Part shown: positions 37,601 through 48,300 of the stretch, in pieces | Layout: the number at the start of each line of letters is the position of its first letter | Numbering within the stretch: position 1 is the stretch's first letter | NCBI GenBank assembly: GCA_017744915.1 | Contig: JAGIAH010000002.1 | Location: 372,001 to 436,000 of the forward strand | Reading direction: 5' to 3' | From: Agrobacterium tumefaciens | GTDB lineage: Bacteria; Pseudomonadota; Alphaproteobacteria; Rhizobiales; Rhizobiaceae | DNA length: 64,000 nt | Position numbers and translations under genes: made by a program | Notes under the pieces: model-generated | The model's database searches: none | What the model was told of the DNA's origin: nothing | The model's input: only the letters and a program-made list of their open reading frames with translations

Positions 37601-40600
37601 CCCGTTTTCCCCTTCCGATGCCGGACGCGGCCAGCCCGCTTGCGAGCCGGTCGGCTTTTTGGTCGAGTTCGGCATAGGACAGGCTGCGTTCCTGATCTGT
37701 AACGGCTATCGCCTGCGGACTGGTTTCGACGCTCGCTTTGACGAAGTCGTGCAGGCAGCGCCGCTGCTGTTCGAATGCCGCGTCCGTCCCGTTCCAGTGC
37801 CGCAGCCTTCTCCGCTGGCTCTCGGGCAGCATGGGCAACCGGTCGAGTGGCATGTCAGGGTGTTCGACAATCCTTTCAAGCAGGGCGACCAGCGCATCGC
37901 CGAGCGATTCCATGGTGGCCCGGCGGAAAAGATCGCTGCGATATTCGAGGCGGCATAAAAGTTCCCCGGCCGTTTCGTGGATGAACAGCGTCAGGTCCAC
38001 GCGTGATGACGTGTCGGGAAGCGCCAGCCTTTCCCATTCCATCCCGGCAAGCGGGATTGTCTCACGTCGGGTTTCGACGGTGGAGACCAGCATGGCCTGA
38101 AACAGCGGGTTGTGGCTCCACGATCGCGGAAGCGAGAGCGCATCGACCACCTTCTCGAAGGGCGCGGCCTGATTTGCGAAAGCACTCAATGCCGTTTCGC
38201 GGGTGGCCCTGAGCGCATCGTTGAAGCTTTCGCCGCCCTGCGTCTGCAATCGGATCGCCAGTGTATTGGCGAACATCCCGATGACCTTTTCCAGATCGGG
38301 GTGGAAGCGCTCGGATACCGGTGTGCCTATGACGATATCGCGCATGCCGCTGGCGCGCTGAAGCAGCGTCGAGAACGCCGTCAGCATTCCCATGAAAAGG
38401 GTTGCGCCCTGCTGGTCGCAGAGCTTGCGCAATTTTGCGAACAAACCCGCTTCGAGCGAAAAACGGACGCTTTCGCCGGAAAAGCCCTGTATGGCGGGCC
38501 GCACGAAATCCGTGGGCAACTCCAGCAGAGGGGGAGCGCCGGCAAGTGTCCTGCACCAGTAATCAACCTGATCCTGCGTGTCCTGTTCCCGTTGCCAGAG
38601 TGTAAAATCCGCATATTGCAGCGGCAGTGTCTCGCCTGCCGGTGCCACACCCTTCAAAAGTAAGGCGTAGAACGTGGCAACCTCATTCAGGAGAATTTCC
38701 GCCGAAAGGGCATCGCCGATGATGTGGTGCAATATGAAAAGCAGAACATGGTCCTGCGGGCCGGTGCGCAAAGCGTGAATGCGGAGCAGGGGTGCAACGG
38801 CAAGATCAAATGGTCGGCGCGCGCAATCGAGCAGGGCGGCCTCAAGCTCCCTGTCACCGATCTCTTCCGGCACGATCCTGAACATGATCTCCGCGTCGGT
38901 CTCGACAAAGGGCTTGCCATCGACCGAGACGAACCGGCTGCGCAGGATTTCCTGTCTTTGCGCTGTCAGTGTGAGTGCGCGCGACAGAATTTCGAAATCG
39001 AGCGGCCCGCTTATCTTCAGGGCAAATGGAATATTGTAAAGGGGGCTGTCCGGCTCAAGCTGCGCCAGCGCCCATTGTCTGTTCTGTGCGTAGGAAAGCG
39101 GTGTCCGGCCGGTCCTTTGCCGTTTTGACAGTCCGGATAAATCCATATCCGTCCTCAGTCCCGCCGTGGAGACCAGAGCGTCGATCGCGCCCGCAAATTC
39201 GGCGAGTTTCGGTTTCTCGAAAATGGTGCGCAGGGGTATTTCGATGGCGAAAGACGCGCGCAGGCGCGCAAGCATGCGGGTTGCCAAAAGGGAATGGCCG
39301 CCGACCGTGAAGAAATTATCGTTACGCCCCACCCTCGGAGCGCCAAGCAGTTCACACCAAAGGGAGGCGACGATCTGCTCGGTGCCGTCCTGCGGTGTGG
39401 AGTAAGCGACTGAGGATGATATGTTTTTCGGGCGTTCAAGCCGCTTGCGATCGATCTTTCCATTGGCGTTCAATGGAAAACTGTCCAACCATACATAAGC
39501 GGAGGGAAGCATGTAGGAGGGAAGCTGCGAAGCGAGTGCTGCACGGATTTGATCCTCATCCACGTGGCCTGCCGCGCGGCGGCAATAGGCGACGAGATGG
39601 CCCGACCCTTCGCCGTCCTGCCAAAGGGCAACGACAGCCTGTTCGACGGACGGCTGCGCGACGAGGATTGCCTCGATCTCGCTGAGTTCGATGCGGAAGC
39701 CGCGAAGCTTGACCTGAAAATCGGCGCGGCCGACATAGAGGAGATGCCCGGCGGCGGAGCGCCGCATGAGGTCTCCTGTTCGGTAGAGCCTCGATGTATC
39801 AGGGCTTCCGTTCGAACGTCCGGCCGACCTTTCCACGAATGCGCGTGAGGTCAGATCGTCGCGATTGAAATAGCCGGGGCTCAGACCGTCGCCGCCGATA
39901 TAAAGCTCTCCGACGACGCCCGCCGGCACGGGCATCAGTGCATCATCGAGCAGATAAAGCTGCGTATTGGCGATCGGTTCGCCGATCGGCAGGGCGGGAA
40001 GATCCAGATGTTCGGGGCCAATGCGCGTGCAGGTCGACCATATGGTCGTCTCGGTCGGGCCGTAGAGGTTCCACAATTCGCCACCGGCCGCCAGCAGACG
40101 GCGGGCAAGGGCGGGTTCGAGAGCCTCGCCGCCGCATAGCATTCTGAAACCCGCCGGAGCCTGCCAGTCGGCATCGGCCATCAGCCGCCATGTCGCAGGT
40201 GTCGCCTGCATCATCGTCGCGCCGTGTTTCCGGATAAGCTCTGCGAGCGCCATGTCGTCATAGACGTCATCGGCTTCGGCCACAATCAGCAGACCGCCGA
40301 CCATGAGCGGCATCATCAGCTCGAGGGTGGCGATATCAAAGGCAGGTGTCGTGACGGCGAGGAAGCGATCCTCGGCGGACATGCCCGGACGTCTCGCCAT
40401 GCTGGTGAGAAGATTGACCAGACTTTTCTGCCTGATCGGTACACCTTTCGGCCGACCCGTCGAACCGGAGGTGTAGATGATATAGGCCAGATCATCCGGC
40501 GATACCTCACGAAGCGGATTGCCGAAGGAGCCGGCTTTACCCAGCAAGGGTTCAATCGCCAGGCAATCGCATTCATGTGCCGCGCGGTCATCGTCAGCTT

Positions 40601-42371
40601 CGCTGACGAGTATGATGTCGGGACGGCAGTCCTCGAGAATGAGTGCGCGCCGTTCCGCCGGATGTCCGGGGTCGAGAGGCACATAATGGCCGCCGAGCTT
40701 CAGCACCGCGAGAATGGCGATGACGAGATTTTCGGAACGCGGCAGGCAGATGGCAATGCGGGGATGCGATTTCCCGTTGCCGATATGATCACGCAAACCG
40801 GATGCCACCCGGTTGGCGGCATCATTCAGGTCGCTATGGGAAAATTCGCGGGTTCCGCAGCGCAGGGCCGCAAACGGGCCGCGCGCCTGTGCCGTGTCTT
40901 CCAGCAGCGATGCGACGTCTTTCGATGGAAAGGCGGTGGCGGTTTGGTTTGCAGCTACCATGGCGGCATGTTCCGCCTCGTCCAACAGGTCGATTTCGGC
41001 GATGCGCCCGCCGGGATCCGATACCAGGCCGCCAAGCAGTCTCGTGAAATAGGCGGAGAAGCGGGCCACAGTTTCGGGCAGGAAGAGTTCCGTATTGAAC
41101 TCGAAAATTCCACTGAACCCTTCCGTTCCCCGTCCCTCATGCATGTCGAGGCTGAGGTCGAAACGCGATGCGCCTGAATCCAGCGCCACCGGCGTGACCT
41201 TGATATCACCGAGGTCGAAAGCGGCGCCGGAAGCGTTGTGAAGGACGAAGGTCGACTGGAACAGCGCGTTGTGGCCGATGTCGCGCTCGACGTTCAGCGT
41301 ATCCACCACCTGCTCAAAGGGAACATCCTGGTTGGAGAGGGCGTCCAGCGTCGTGTCGCGCACCCTTGAAAGGACCATGTCGAACGTGTCGTCGGGCTGC
41401 AGGCGGGTTCGCATGACAAGATTGTTGACGAAAAGCCCGATGAGATTGCGGGTCTCTGCCCTGTTGCGGTTCGATGCCGTCGTGCCGATGCAGATGTCGT
41501 CCGATCGCGAGAGACGGGCGAGCAGGATCTGATATGCCGCCAGCAGCACCATGAAAGTGGTCAGTTTCCGGCTTCTTGCCAGATCCTTGATGGCGGCGGA
41601 CAGCGCGGGCCCAAGGTGGAATTTGTGCCGGGCGCCGTGAAAGGCCTGCGTGACCGGACGGGGAAAGTCGAATGGGAGCTGAAGAAGCAGCGGAGCGTCG
41701 CGAAGCTGCTCACGCCAGTAGCCGAGCTGGCCTGAGAGTTCCGCCGTTCCATTGCGCTGCCATTCGGCATAATCGCGATACTGGATATCCAGTGCGGGCA
41801 GCTGTGCGGGGGACGGGGATCCGGCCGCGCTGTAAAGCCTGTAGACCTCATCGATGAGGATCTGCAACGAGGCGTAGTCGGAAATGATATGATGGATCAC
41901 CATCACGAGGATATGTTCGTCAGGCGCGACGGCGAACAGGCGGACGCGAAACAGCGGACCCTGCGCCAGCGCGAAGGGCTGACGAGCAAAATGGCCTATG
42001 GCGGCGTCTTGCGCAGGTTCGTCATCGCCGAGATCCTGAAAACTGAAATCCGCCGTTGATCGGGTGGCGATGGTCTGGAACGGTTCCCCGTCCAGAACCT
42101 CGAAAACGGTTCGCAGGCTTTCATGGCGCTGGACGACGATATCGAAACAGGTCTTCAGCCTGTCGCGGTCGAGAGGGCCTTTCAGCCGGACGGCCACGGG
42201 TATGGAATAGGCACCCGTCCCGGGCTGCATCTGCTCCACGAACCAGATGCGCTCCTGGGCGTGGCTGAGGCGGAAATTCCTTTTTTCGGATGCCTGCTGG
42301 CCTGCCATCAGGCGTTGCAGAAGCTGGCGCTTTTCATCCGGCGTCAGCCTGGAGATATCCATTCTGTTCAC
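34665..42371 (-). CDS. NRPS, C-A(Gly)-PCP-C-A(Ala-like)-PCP-E
   Basis: 2568 residues, two elongation modules and a terminal epimerase. C1 about 30-460 (HHIISD near 160), A1 core YIIYTSGSTGRPKG near 628, PCP1 GGHSLL near 1024, C2 from about 1090 (HHIIGD near 1215), A2 core near 1683, PCP2 GGDSIL near 2067, E domain about 2120-2560 (HHLIVDG near 2246, FNYLGQ near 2456). My pocket reading: A1 D-I-L-Q-L-G-L-I-W-K, the known Gly code; A2 D-L-F-N-C-A-L-T-Y-K, one change from the Ala code. PCP2 has the GGDS form usual before E domains. The start is GTG 42371; ATG 42362 is possible. Confidence 0.95.
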   Translation of the reverse strand: MNRMDISRLTPDEKRQLLQRLMAGQQASEKRNFRLSHAQERIWFVEQMQPGTGAYSIPVAVRLKGPLDRDRLKTCFDIVVQRHESLRTVFEVLDGEPFQTIATRSTADFSFQDLGDDEPAQDAAIGHFARQPFALAQGPLFRVRLFAVAPDEHILVMVIHHIISDYASLQILIDEVYRLYSAAGSPSPAQLPALDIQYRDYAEWQRNGTAELSGQLGYWREQLRDAPLLLQLPFDFPRPVTQAFHGARHKFHLGPALSAAIKDLARSRKLTTFMVLLAAYQILLARLSRSDDICIGTTASNRNRAETRNLIGLFVNNLVMRTRLQPDDTFDMVLSRVRDTTLDALSNQDVPFEQVVDTLNVERDIGHNALFQSTFVLHNASGAAFDLGDIKVTPVALDSGASRFDLSLDMHEGRGTEGFSGIFEFNTELFLPETVARFSAYFTRLLGGLVSDPGGRIAEIDLLDEAEHAAMVAANQTATAFPSKDVASLLEDTAQARGPFAALRCGTREFSHSDLNDAANRVASGLRDHIGNGKSHPRIAICLPRSENLVIAILAVLKLGGHYVPLDPGHPAERRALILEDCRPDIILVSEADDDRAAHECDCLAIEPLLGKAGSFGNPLREVSPDDLAYIIYTSGSTGRPKGVPIRQKSLVNLLTSMARRPGMSAEDRFLAVTTPAFDIATLELMMPLMVGGLLIVAEADDVYDDMALAELIRKHGATMMQATPATWRLMADADWQAPAGFRMLCGGEALEPALARRLLAAGGELWNLYGPTETTIWSTCTRIGPEHLDLPALPIGEPIANTQLYLLDDALMPVPAGVVGELYIGGDGLSPGYFNRDDLTSRAFVERSAGRSNGSPDTSRLYRTGDLMRRSAAGHLLYVGRADFQVKLRGFRIELSEIEAILVAQPSVEQAVVALWQDGEGSGHLVAYCRRAAGHVDEDQIRAALASQLPSYMLPSAYVWLDSFPLNANGKIDRKRLERPKNISSSVAYSTPQDGTEQIVASLWCELLGAPRVGRNDNFFTVGGHSLLATRMLARLRASFAIEIPLRTIFEKPKLAEFAGAIDALVSTAGLRTDMDLSGLSKRQRTGRTPLSYAQNRQWALAQLEPDSPLYNIPFALKISGPLDFEILSRALTLTAQRQEILRSRFVSVDGKPFVETDAEIMFRIVPEEIGDRELEAALLDCARRPFDLAVAPLLRIHALRTGPQDHVLLFILHHIIGDALSAEILLNEVATFYALLLKGVAPAGETLPLQYADFTLWQREQDTQDQVDYWCRTLAGAPPLLELPTDFVRPAIQGFSGESVRFSLEAGLFAKLRKLCDQQGATLFMGMLTAFSTLLQRASGMRDIVIGTPVSERFHPDLEKVIGMFANTLAIRLQTQGGESFNDALRATRETALSAFANQAAPFEKVVDALSLPRSWSHNPLFQAMLVSTVETRRETIPLAGMEWERLALPDTSSRVDLTLFIHETAGELLCRLEYRSDLFRRATMESLGDALVALLERIVEHPDMPLDRLPMLPESQRRRLRHWNGTDAAFEQQRRCLHDFVKASVETSPQAIAVTDQERSLSYAELDQKADRLASGLAASGIGRGKRVGIRLERSVELVAAILAVLRTGAAYVPLDPRYPEDRIEFIAADADLALILVTSDDDISAAGQALRCMTPGMVENLAGGAVPASGTSGSDLAYIIYTSGSTGRPKGVAIEHRNAVAFVQWCLHSFTRDQLSGVLASTSICFDLSIFEIFATLAAGGRIFMVDDLFAFPNAPFADDVTLVNTVPTPMSELLKLGPLPQTVKTVCLAGEPLPRELVGRIYANDHVENLYNLYGPSEDTTYSTVAPVPKSGEWFGIGVPIANTRAYVLDGELNEVPVGVPGELFLSGSGLARGYWNRPGQTAERFLPNPFAEHSEHRVIYRTGDIVRRRDDGGLDYMGRGDRQLKLNGFRIEPGEIEAALLQQEGVHEAVAGLWYDASNHPRLAMWIAGDPELEITGLVTTLRQRLPEHFVPVLARKLDALPRLPNGKLDRSALPDPAAYGERSHETARPRTGQEEMLAGIWQGLLGCEDIRPNDNFFSLGGDSILAIQLVSQARQKGLRMTPRDVFLYPTLASLAEATGAESAATAETGHSHDEGTLGAIQHWLLEQDLPDLAHWNQGLILKPTRTIDPDRLEKAISQVLGEHPSLRARFSRENGEWRQEFAPLSAMQPMQRFAAADENDVTDLAKKLHAGFDLGAGPLFGAILATLPDGSGRLILAAHHLIVDGISWRMIVADIERHYLENGAARSGIATAGEWHSRLSRSELFDDEQEYWHGICDEDVQPLPLDYKNGGNNVSDAVTYRQTVDARTTKELLRDVPEGFSVTSNEVLVAALYLALRQWSGQPRLRIDMESHGRPHLFKDFDISETVGWLTALYPVLFDTPAETTPDRLLLDVKDTLRRIPNNGVGFGVLKYLRGKGEHLDCGKPQVRFNYLGQMDAMFGAESLFAPSGIASGPMHGPRNPRDAILEINAMVVRGELQLQWVHGAQLHREDTIRTLAGHFRENLEILIRHCLTGSGAGFSPTDFPLMDLGQDELDNLLKSL

Positions 42372-42376
42372 GTTTA

Positions 42377-45300
42377 TCAGTCCTTTTGGCTGGAGAGCAG
42401 CTGCTCCAGCATTCGATCCACGTCGCTCTCGGAAAGGTCGTTGACGGAGGCACCCGCAACGACTGGGGAAATACCGGTTTCCACTGCGTCCGATACGGAA
42501 GGTGAAAGTGAGCCGAGCAATTCGGATTGGGCCTTGACGGTGGTGGCGCCAAAGAGCTGCGCGAGCGTCAGGTGAACCGAAAATTCCTGCCTTATGCGCG
42601 ACAGCAGCTGCATGATCGTCAGTGAATCGCCGCCCGCTTCGAAGAAATTGTCCTCCACGCCGGCGTTGTCATTGGCCAGGAGCTCGTGCCAGATCGCCAG
42701 TAATGCGGCCTCGCTGGCCGTTGCCGGGGCAACGGCGTTTCGCGCCCTTGTGCCCGGTGCGGGCAGGGCCTTTCGGTCAACCTTGCCGTTGGCGCTGAGA
42801 GGCAGTCGATCCATGATCACGAATTCGCGCGGGACCATGTAGGCGGGAAGTTTCGCGGCAAGAAATGCACGCAGCCGCTCCGAGAGGGTTTCACCGCGCA
42901 TTTGCACGGATGCCTGCCACTGCGTACTCCATGCGGGATCGATAGTCCCGCCGGCGAGAACGTAAAGCGGCTCTTCATCCGCTTCGGTTGCCAGTGCCGA
43001 GGCCATGGCGGAAAGATCGGCGCCACCGGCTGCACATAGGCCGATATCGAGACGGGGGGCGTGCATCATCATGACCTGCGCCATATGGCCGGCTTCCAGA
43101 AGGCAGAAGTCGCGGGATTTCTCCCCGTAGCTGCGCGCCATTGCCGCCTTGCGGCCGATGAAAACCACGAGGAAAGCGCATTGCCCGACAATATCGTCGC
43201 TCTTGCCCGCAATCGCGTCGATCTGTTCCTGCGAAACATCCTTCAGGAATTCCAGCCGATGCTCTGCGGGATGATGGCGATACCAGCCGGCAGACAGCCC
43301 CTCGATCCGGCCTTCACGGACCAGAATATAGGTCTGGACAGGGTAAATACCGCCGGCGGACGGGTAGAGCGCCTTTTTCAGCGGTGTTCCCGGCATCTCG
43401 AAGGCCTGTATGCTGGCCAGAAGATGCCCGATTTTCGGAAGCTCCGCCGGAGCCGGTAAAAACCGGCGATGGCTTTGCCGGGCAATCGCCTCGTGGATCA
43501 GGCCCTCCGGAGAAGACAGGTCGATGCTCCTTCCGGCGTAGTGCAATCCGCCTGCGCCCGAACGGGCGGTTTTCGCCTCCAGTTTGCCGATGAGGCTGCC
43601 TGTCGTATCCGCAACGATATAGGCCACGAGGGCAGGCGGCTGGCCCACCGTCGTCACCACGGCTTCGGCGACATTTTCATTTTGCTGCAGCGCGGTTTCG
43701 ATTTCTCCAAGCTCGATCCGGAAGCCGTTGACCTTGACCTGGAAATCTTCGCGCCCGAGGAATTCCAGCAGTCCCTCCGGCCGCAGCCGTCCGAGATCGC
43801 CGGTATCGTAAAGCAGAAGCGCTCCGCTTTCCGCGTCCTCTTCATCCGCAAAGCTGTCGGGTATGAAGCGGTCGGCGGTCAGTTGCGGCCGACCCCAGTA
43901 ACCCCGCGCGACACCGATGCCGCCGATAAACAGCCGACCCGTGACCCATGGCGGGCAGGGCCTTCCCTGATCGTCCAGGACATACCAGCGCTGGTTTGCC
44001 AGCGGCTTGCCATAAGGGATGCTGGTCCAGCCCGGCAGAGCTTCCCCGATGGGATGGAAAACCGACCAGATGGAGGCTTCGGTGGCGCCGCCAAGGCTGA
44101 TGAGATCGGCATTGGGCAAATGTGCTTTTAAAGTGGGCGGCAAGCTGACAGGAATCCAGTCACCGCTCATCATGATGAGACGCAAGGGCGGTTTTTCCCG
44201 CAGCGCCGGCAGTTCGGCCAGCAGCAATTGGGCAAGGGCCGGAACCGAGTTCCAGACTGTTACCCGATGCTGCAGCAGCAGTTTCATCCACCGGGCGCTG
44301 TCCGACACCTCCTCGCGCACGGGCATGACGATGGCGCCGCCAACGGCAAGCGGACCGAATATATCGTAGACCGAAAGGTCGAAGCTGAGGGAGGAGAGCG
44401 CGAAGACCCGATCCTCGGCGCAAACGCCAAAGCGGAGATTGATATCGAGGATCGTGTTCAGCGCGCCGCGATGGTCGATCATCACGCCCTTGGGTTTTCC
44501 GGTCGAACCGGAAGTGAAGATGATATAGGCAAGATCCGACGGCACGGCAGCCGAGGGCGAGGGTCTTGCTCCGCCATTTTCGGGAACCGCAATCACCGTC
44601 ACCCGCTGCGGCCAGTCACCCCCTTCGGCGATGACGAGATCGGCCGCCGTGTCTTCCACCAGTTCGAAACGCCGTTCCGCCGGCAGGTCGGGATCAACCG
44701 GCACATAGGCTGCGCCGCTTGCCAGAATGCCGAGGCAGGCGATCACCTGATTTGCGCCCTTGGGCAGCGAAACGGCAACCCGGTCGTTCGGGCCGGCACC
44801 CGCTGCCTGAAGGTTTGCCGCGAGCGCCAGCGCGCGCTCGGCGACCTGTCCATATGTCAGTTCGACGCCTTGTGCGCAGACGGCGATTTTCTCCGGGCTT
44901 TCCGTCGCCCTCAGGAAAAATGCCTCATGCAGCAGCCGTGTGTCGTCAGGAAGTGCGATTTTCGCCCTGTTGTTGAGCGTTTCGAAGGCCCGGCAATCAA
45001 CAATGGCCGGCTCGGCCTGCCATGCCGCATCGTCGCTGACCAGCGCCCGCAGCAATGTTTCATAGGCGGCAAACATCATGTCCAGCATGGAGGGCGGGAA
45101 GAGTTCCTCGACGGCATCCCAATTATAGACCAGATCGCCCGCATCTTCGGAAACCTGATGGTCGAGATAGACCTGCGGCGTCTGGCTGACGCTGTCCACC
45201 AGTCTGGTATCCAGACGCGGAGCGTTGTCGTCTTTCGCGGTCTGTCCCAGTACGCTGGTGAAAACCACGGGCATCAGCGCGCCGCCAGAGCGTCCGTTCT

Positions 45301-48300
45301 GCTTCGCCAGTTCGCGAAGCACCGAGACGCCGCTGAAAAGCCTGTGTTCCAGGTCTTCCATCAGGCGCAGCTGGACTTGCTGCGCGCGCGTGGTGAAGTC
45401 GGCACGGGCCGAAAAATCAAGCCCTAGCAGCAGCGACGCGGTGAAGTCGCCGACGATCTTTTCCACGTCCTGATGAACCGGTTCGCGATTGAAGACGGTC
45501 AGATTGAGGGTGAATTCCTGACGCCTGCTCCAGCGTGCCAGAACCTCCGCAAAGATCGTCATGATCGCGGCTGTCGGGGTCAGGCCGGCGCTCTGGGCCA
45601 GCTCCTTGAAGCGCGACCAGTCTTTCGCGGCAAGCCGGCCCCGGCGGCGGGTGAAGCGCGGGTGTTCGATCTGTGACGGATTGCATGCCAGCGGCAGATC
45701 CGGTGAGGCCGGCAGGGTGGCTATCCGGGCGGACCAGTGTTCTTTTGCCCGCTTATAGGCGGCGCTGTTGTGCGCGGATCTCTCGAAGAGAACATAGTCG
45801 CGGAATGTCAGTCCGATTTCGGGAAGCGCGCGTTTCTGCATGAGGGCCGCCAGTTCGCTGCCCATCAGTTTCAGTGACCAGGCATCACCGATGAGGACGT
45901 CGAAACTGACGAACAGCCTCGTCGTCTTTTCATCCAGCCGGGCGGCCTCGATGTGGAATAGCGGCCAGCGGTCCGCCTTGAAAATATTGTGCGACAGCCT
46001 GTTTCTGATGTCGATCAGGCGCGTGGCGCGATCGGCCGCAGCGCGCAGATCCGCAACCGGCATCGCATAGTGGGGAACATCCGCCAGCACGCGCTGCCGC
46101 CCGTCCGGATCGACGACCGCACGCAGCATGTCGTGGCGTGCGACCAGATCGTTTATGGCGTTTTCCAGCGCATCGGTATCGAGATTGTCGATATCGAATT
46201 CCCGGTAGCCGTGGGAGCCGACGCTGCCGAGTTCGAAGCCCTGGTTGCGGCCGATCCAGTAGGCATGCTGGATATCTGTCAGGGGAAACGGCTCATGGCG
46301 GTTTTCAGGATCGTGGATCACCGCGTGGCCGTCGGCCTGGGCAACGTCCTCGGCCGCATTCTCTAGCCGGTTTGCCAGCTGGGCGATTGTCGGGGTCTCG
46401 AAAATTGCCTTCAGCGGCAACGAAACCCCGAAATCGGCCTTTATGCGGGCGATGATCCGGATGGCGAGGAGCGAGTGTCCTCCCATCTCGAAGAAGCTGC
46501 GCTCGACATCGGTCACGCCTGTCTGAAGGACGTCCTGCCATATGGCCGCAAGCTTTTGTTCGAGATCGTTTCGCGGCGCCGTGCCGCTGCCGCCCGGCGC
46601 GCTTATCTCCAGTGAGCGCAAGGCATTCCGGTCGATCTTGCCGTTCGGCAGGTGCGGCATGGCCGACAATATGGTCCACAAGGCCGGAACGAGGTGGGAC
46701 GGCAGGTGTTTTGCCAATGTCGTTCGAATGTCGTCGGCGCTCAGATGCCGGCCGGCATCGAGAGAAATGTAAGCGGCGAGCTGGCGGTCCGGGCTTGCCT
46801 CATCGCCGATGACCGCGACGACGGCCTCGTCGATGCCATCGATATCCTCGAGCCGGTGTTCGATCTCGCCGGTCTCGATACGCAGGCCCCTGATCTTGAC
46901 CTGATTGTCGAGACGCCCGTGGAATTCCAGCATGCCATCAGCACGGCGCCTGACCCGGTCGCCGGTGCGATAAAGATAGGCCGATGATCGCCCGGAAAAC
47001 GCATCGGGAACGAAACGCTCCGCCGTCTGGCCCGGGCGCCGGAGATATCCGCGGGTGACCCCGGCTCCTCCGAGATAAAGCTCGCCCGCCAGACCGTCAG
47101 GCCGCAAACGCCCCGCCCGGTCGAGGACGTAAGCCTGCGTGCCTGGCAGGGGCGTGCCGATCGGAACCGTTCTTTCGTCGCCACCGGCGCAAACGATCGT
47201 TCCGGTCGAATAGGTCGTATCCTCCGAGGGTCCATAGAGATTGTGTATGCGCGCCTGCGGCGCCTTTTGCGCCAGCTCTTCGAGCAGGACCGGCGGCAGC
47301 GGTTCCCCGGCGAGATTGATGGCGCGGACCGATTTCGGAAGCGTGTCGTGGCGCAGATATTCGCGCAGCAGACTTGGTACGGTGTTGATCAGGTTGATCT
47401 CGGCCACATCCTGCAAACGCGGCACATCGAAAAGCGTGTTGGCCAGAACCACCTGACCGCCGCAGGAAAGGGTGCCAAAAATCTCGAATATGGAAAGATC
47501 GAAGCAGACCGAGGTCGATGCCAGCACACTTGCAAGCTCGTCACCGGTGAAATTGCCGGCGGTCCACTGCATGCGGGCAGCGGCGTTGCCATGCGTGATC
47601 GCGACACCCTTCGGTCGTCCCGTGGAGCCGGACGTGTAGATGATATAGGCAAGATCGGCCAGGCCGCTGGTGTGGGTTGGGGTGAAGGCCGCATCGGGAA
47701 GTTTACCGACCTCAAGGAGCGCCAAATCTTCCGCCGCATCGAATGCCAGCCGGTCGCTGTCGGTGAGGACGACCCTTATGGCCGCATCCTGTGCGATGAA
47801 AGCAAGCCTTTCGGACGGATAGTCCGGATCGAGCGGAACATAGGCAGCACCTGTCTTCAGGACGCCGAACAGAGCTGCGAGGAGATCCGGCGTGCGTCGC
47901 ATGCAGACGCCGACGATGGAACCGCGGCCAAACCCGCCGGCGGCAAGCGCAGCGGCGATGGCATCACTTCGTTGATCGAGGGCCCGATAGGTAAGGTTGC
48001 CCTCTTCGCTTGCGACTGCGGATTTTTCCGGCGAGCGTGCTGCCTGCGCAGTCAGCGTCGCGTGCAGGCAAAGACCCTCGATTGTCAGCTCTTGACCGGC
48101 GGAACGGCTGATCTGCCCTCGTTGCTCATCGTTGCTGAGAAGGGAAAATTCCGACAGCCTGCGGGCAGGATCTTCAACGATCGTGCGCAGGACATGTTCG
48201 AAACGGCGCCAGATCGCAGCAATCGTCTCTTCGTTGAAAAGATCGGTCGCATATTCGATCTTGCCGCCGATATCCGGATCATTGTCTTCGAGATTGAAGC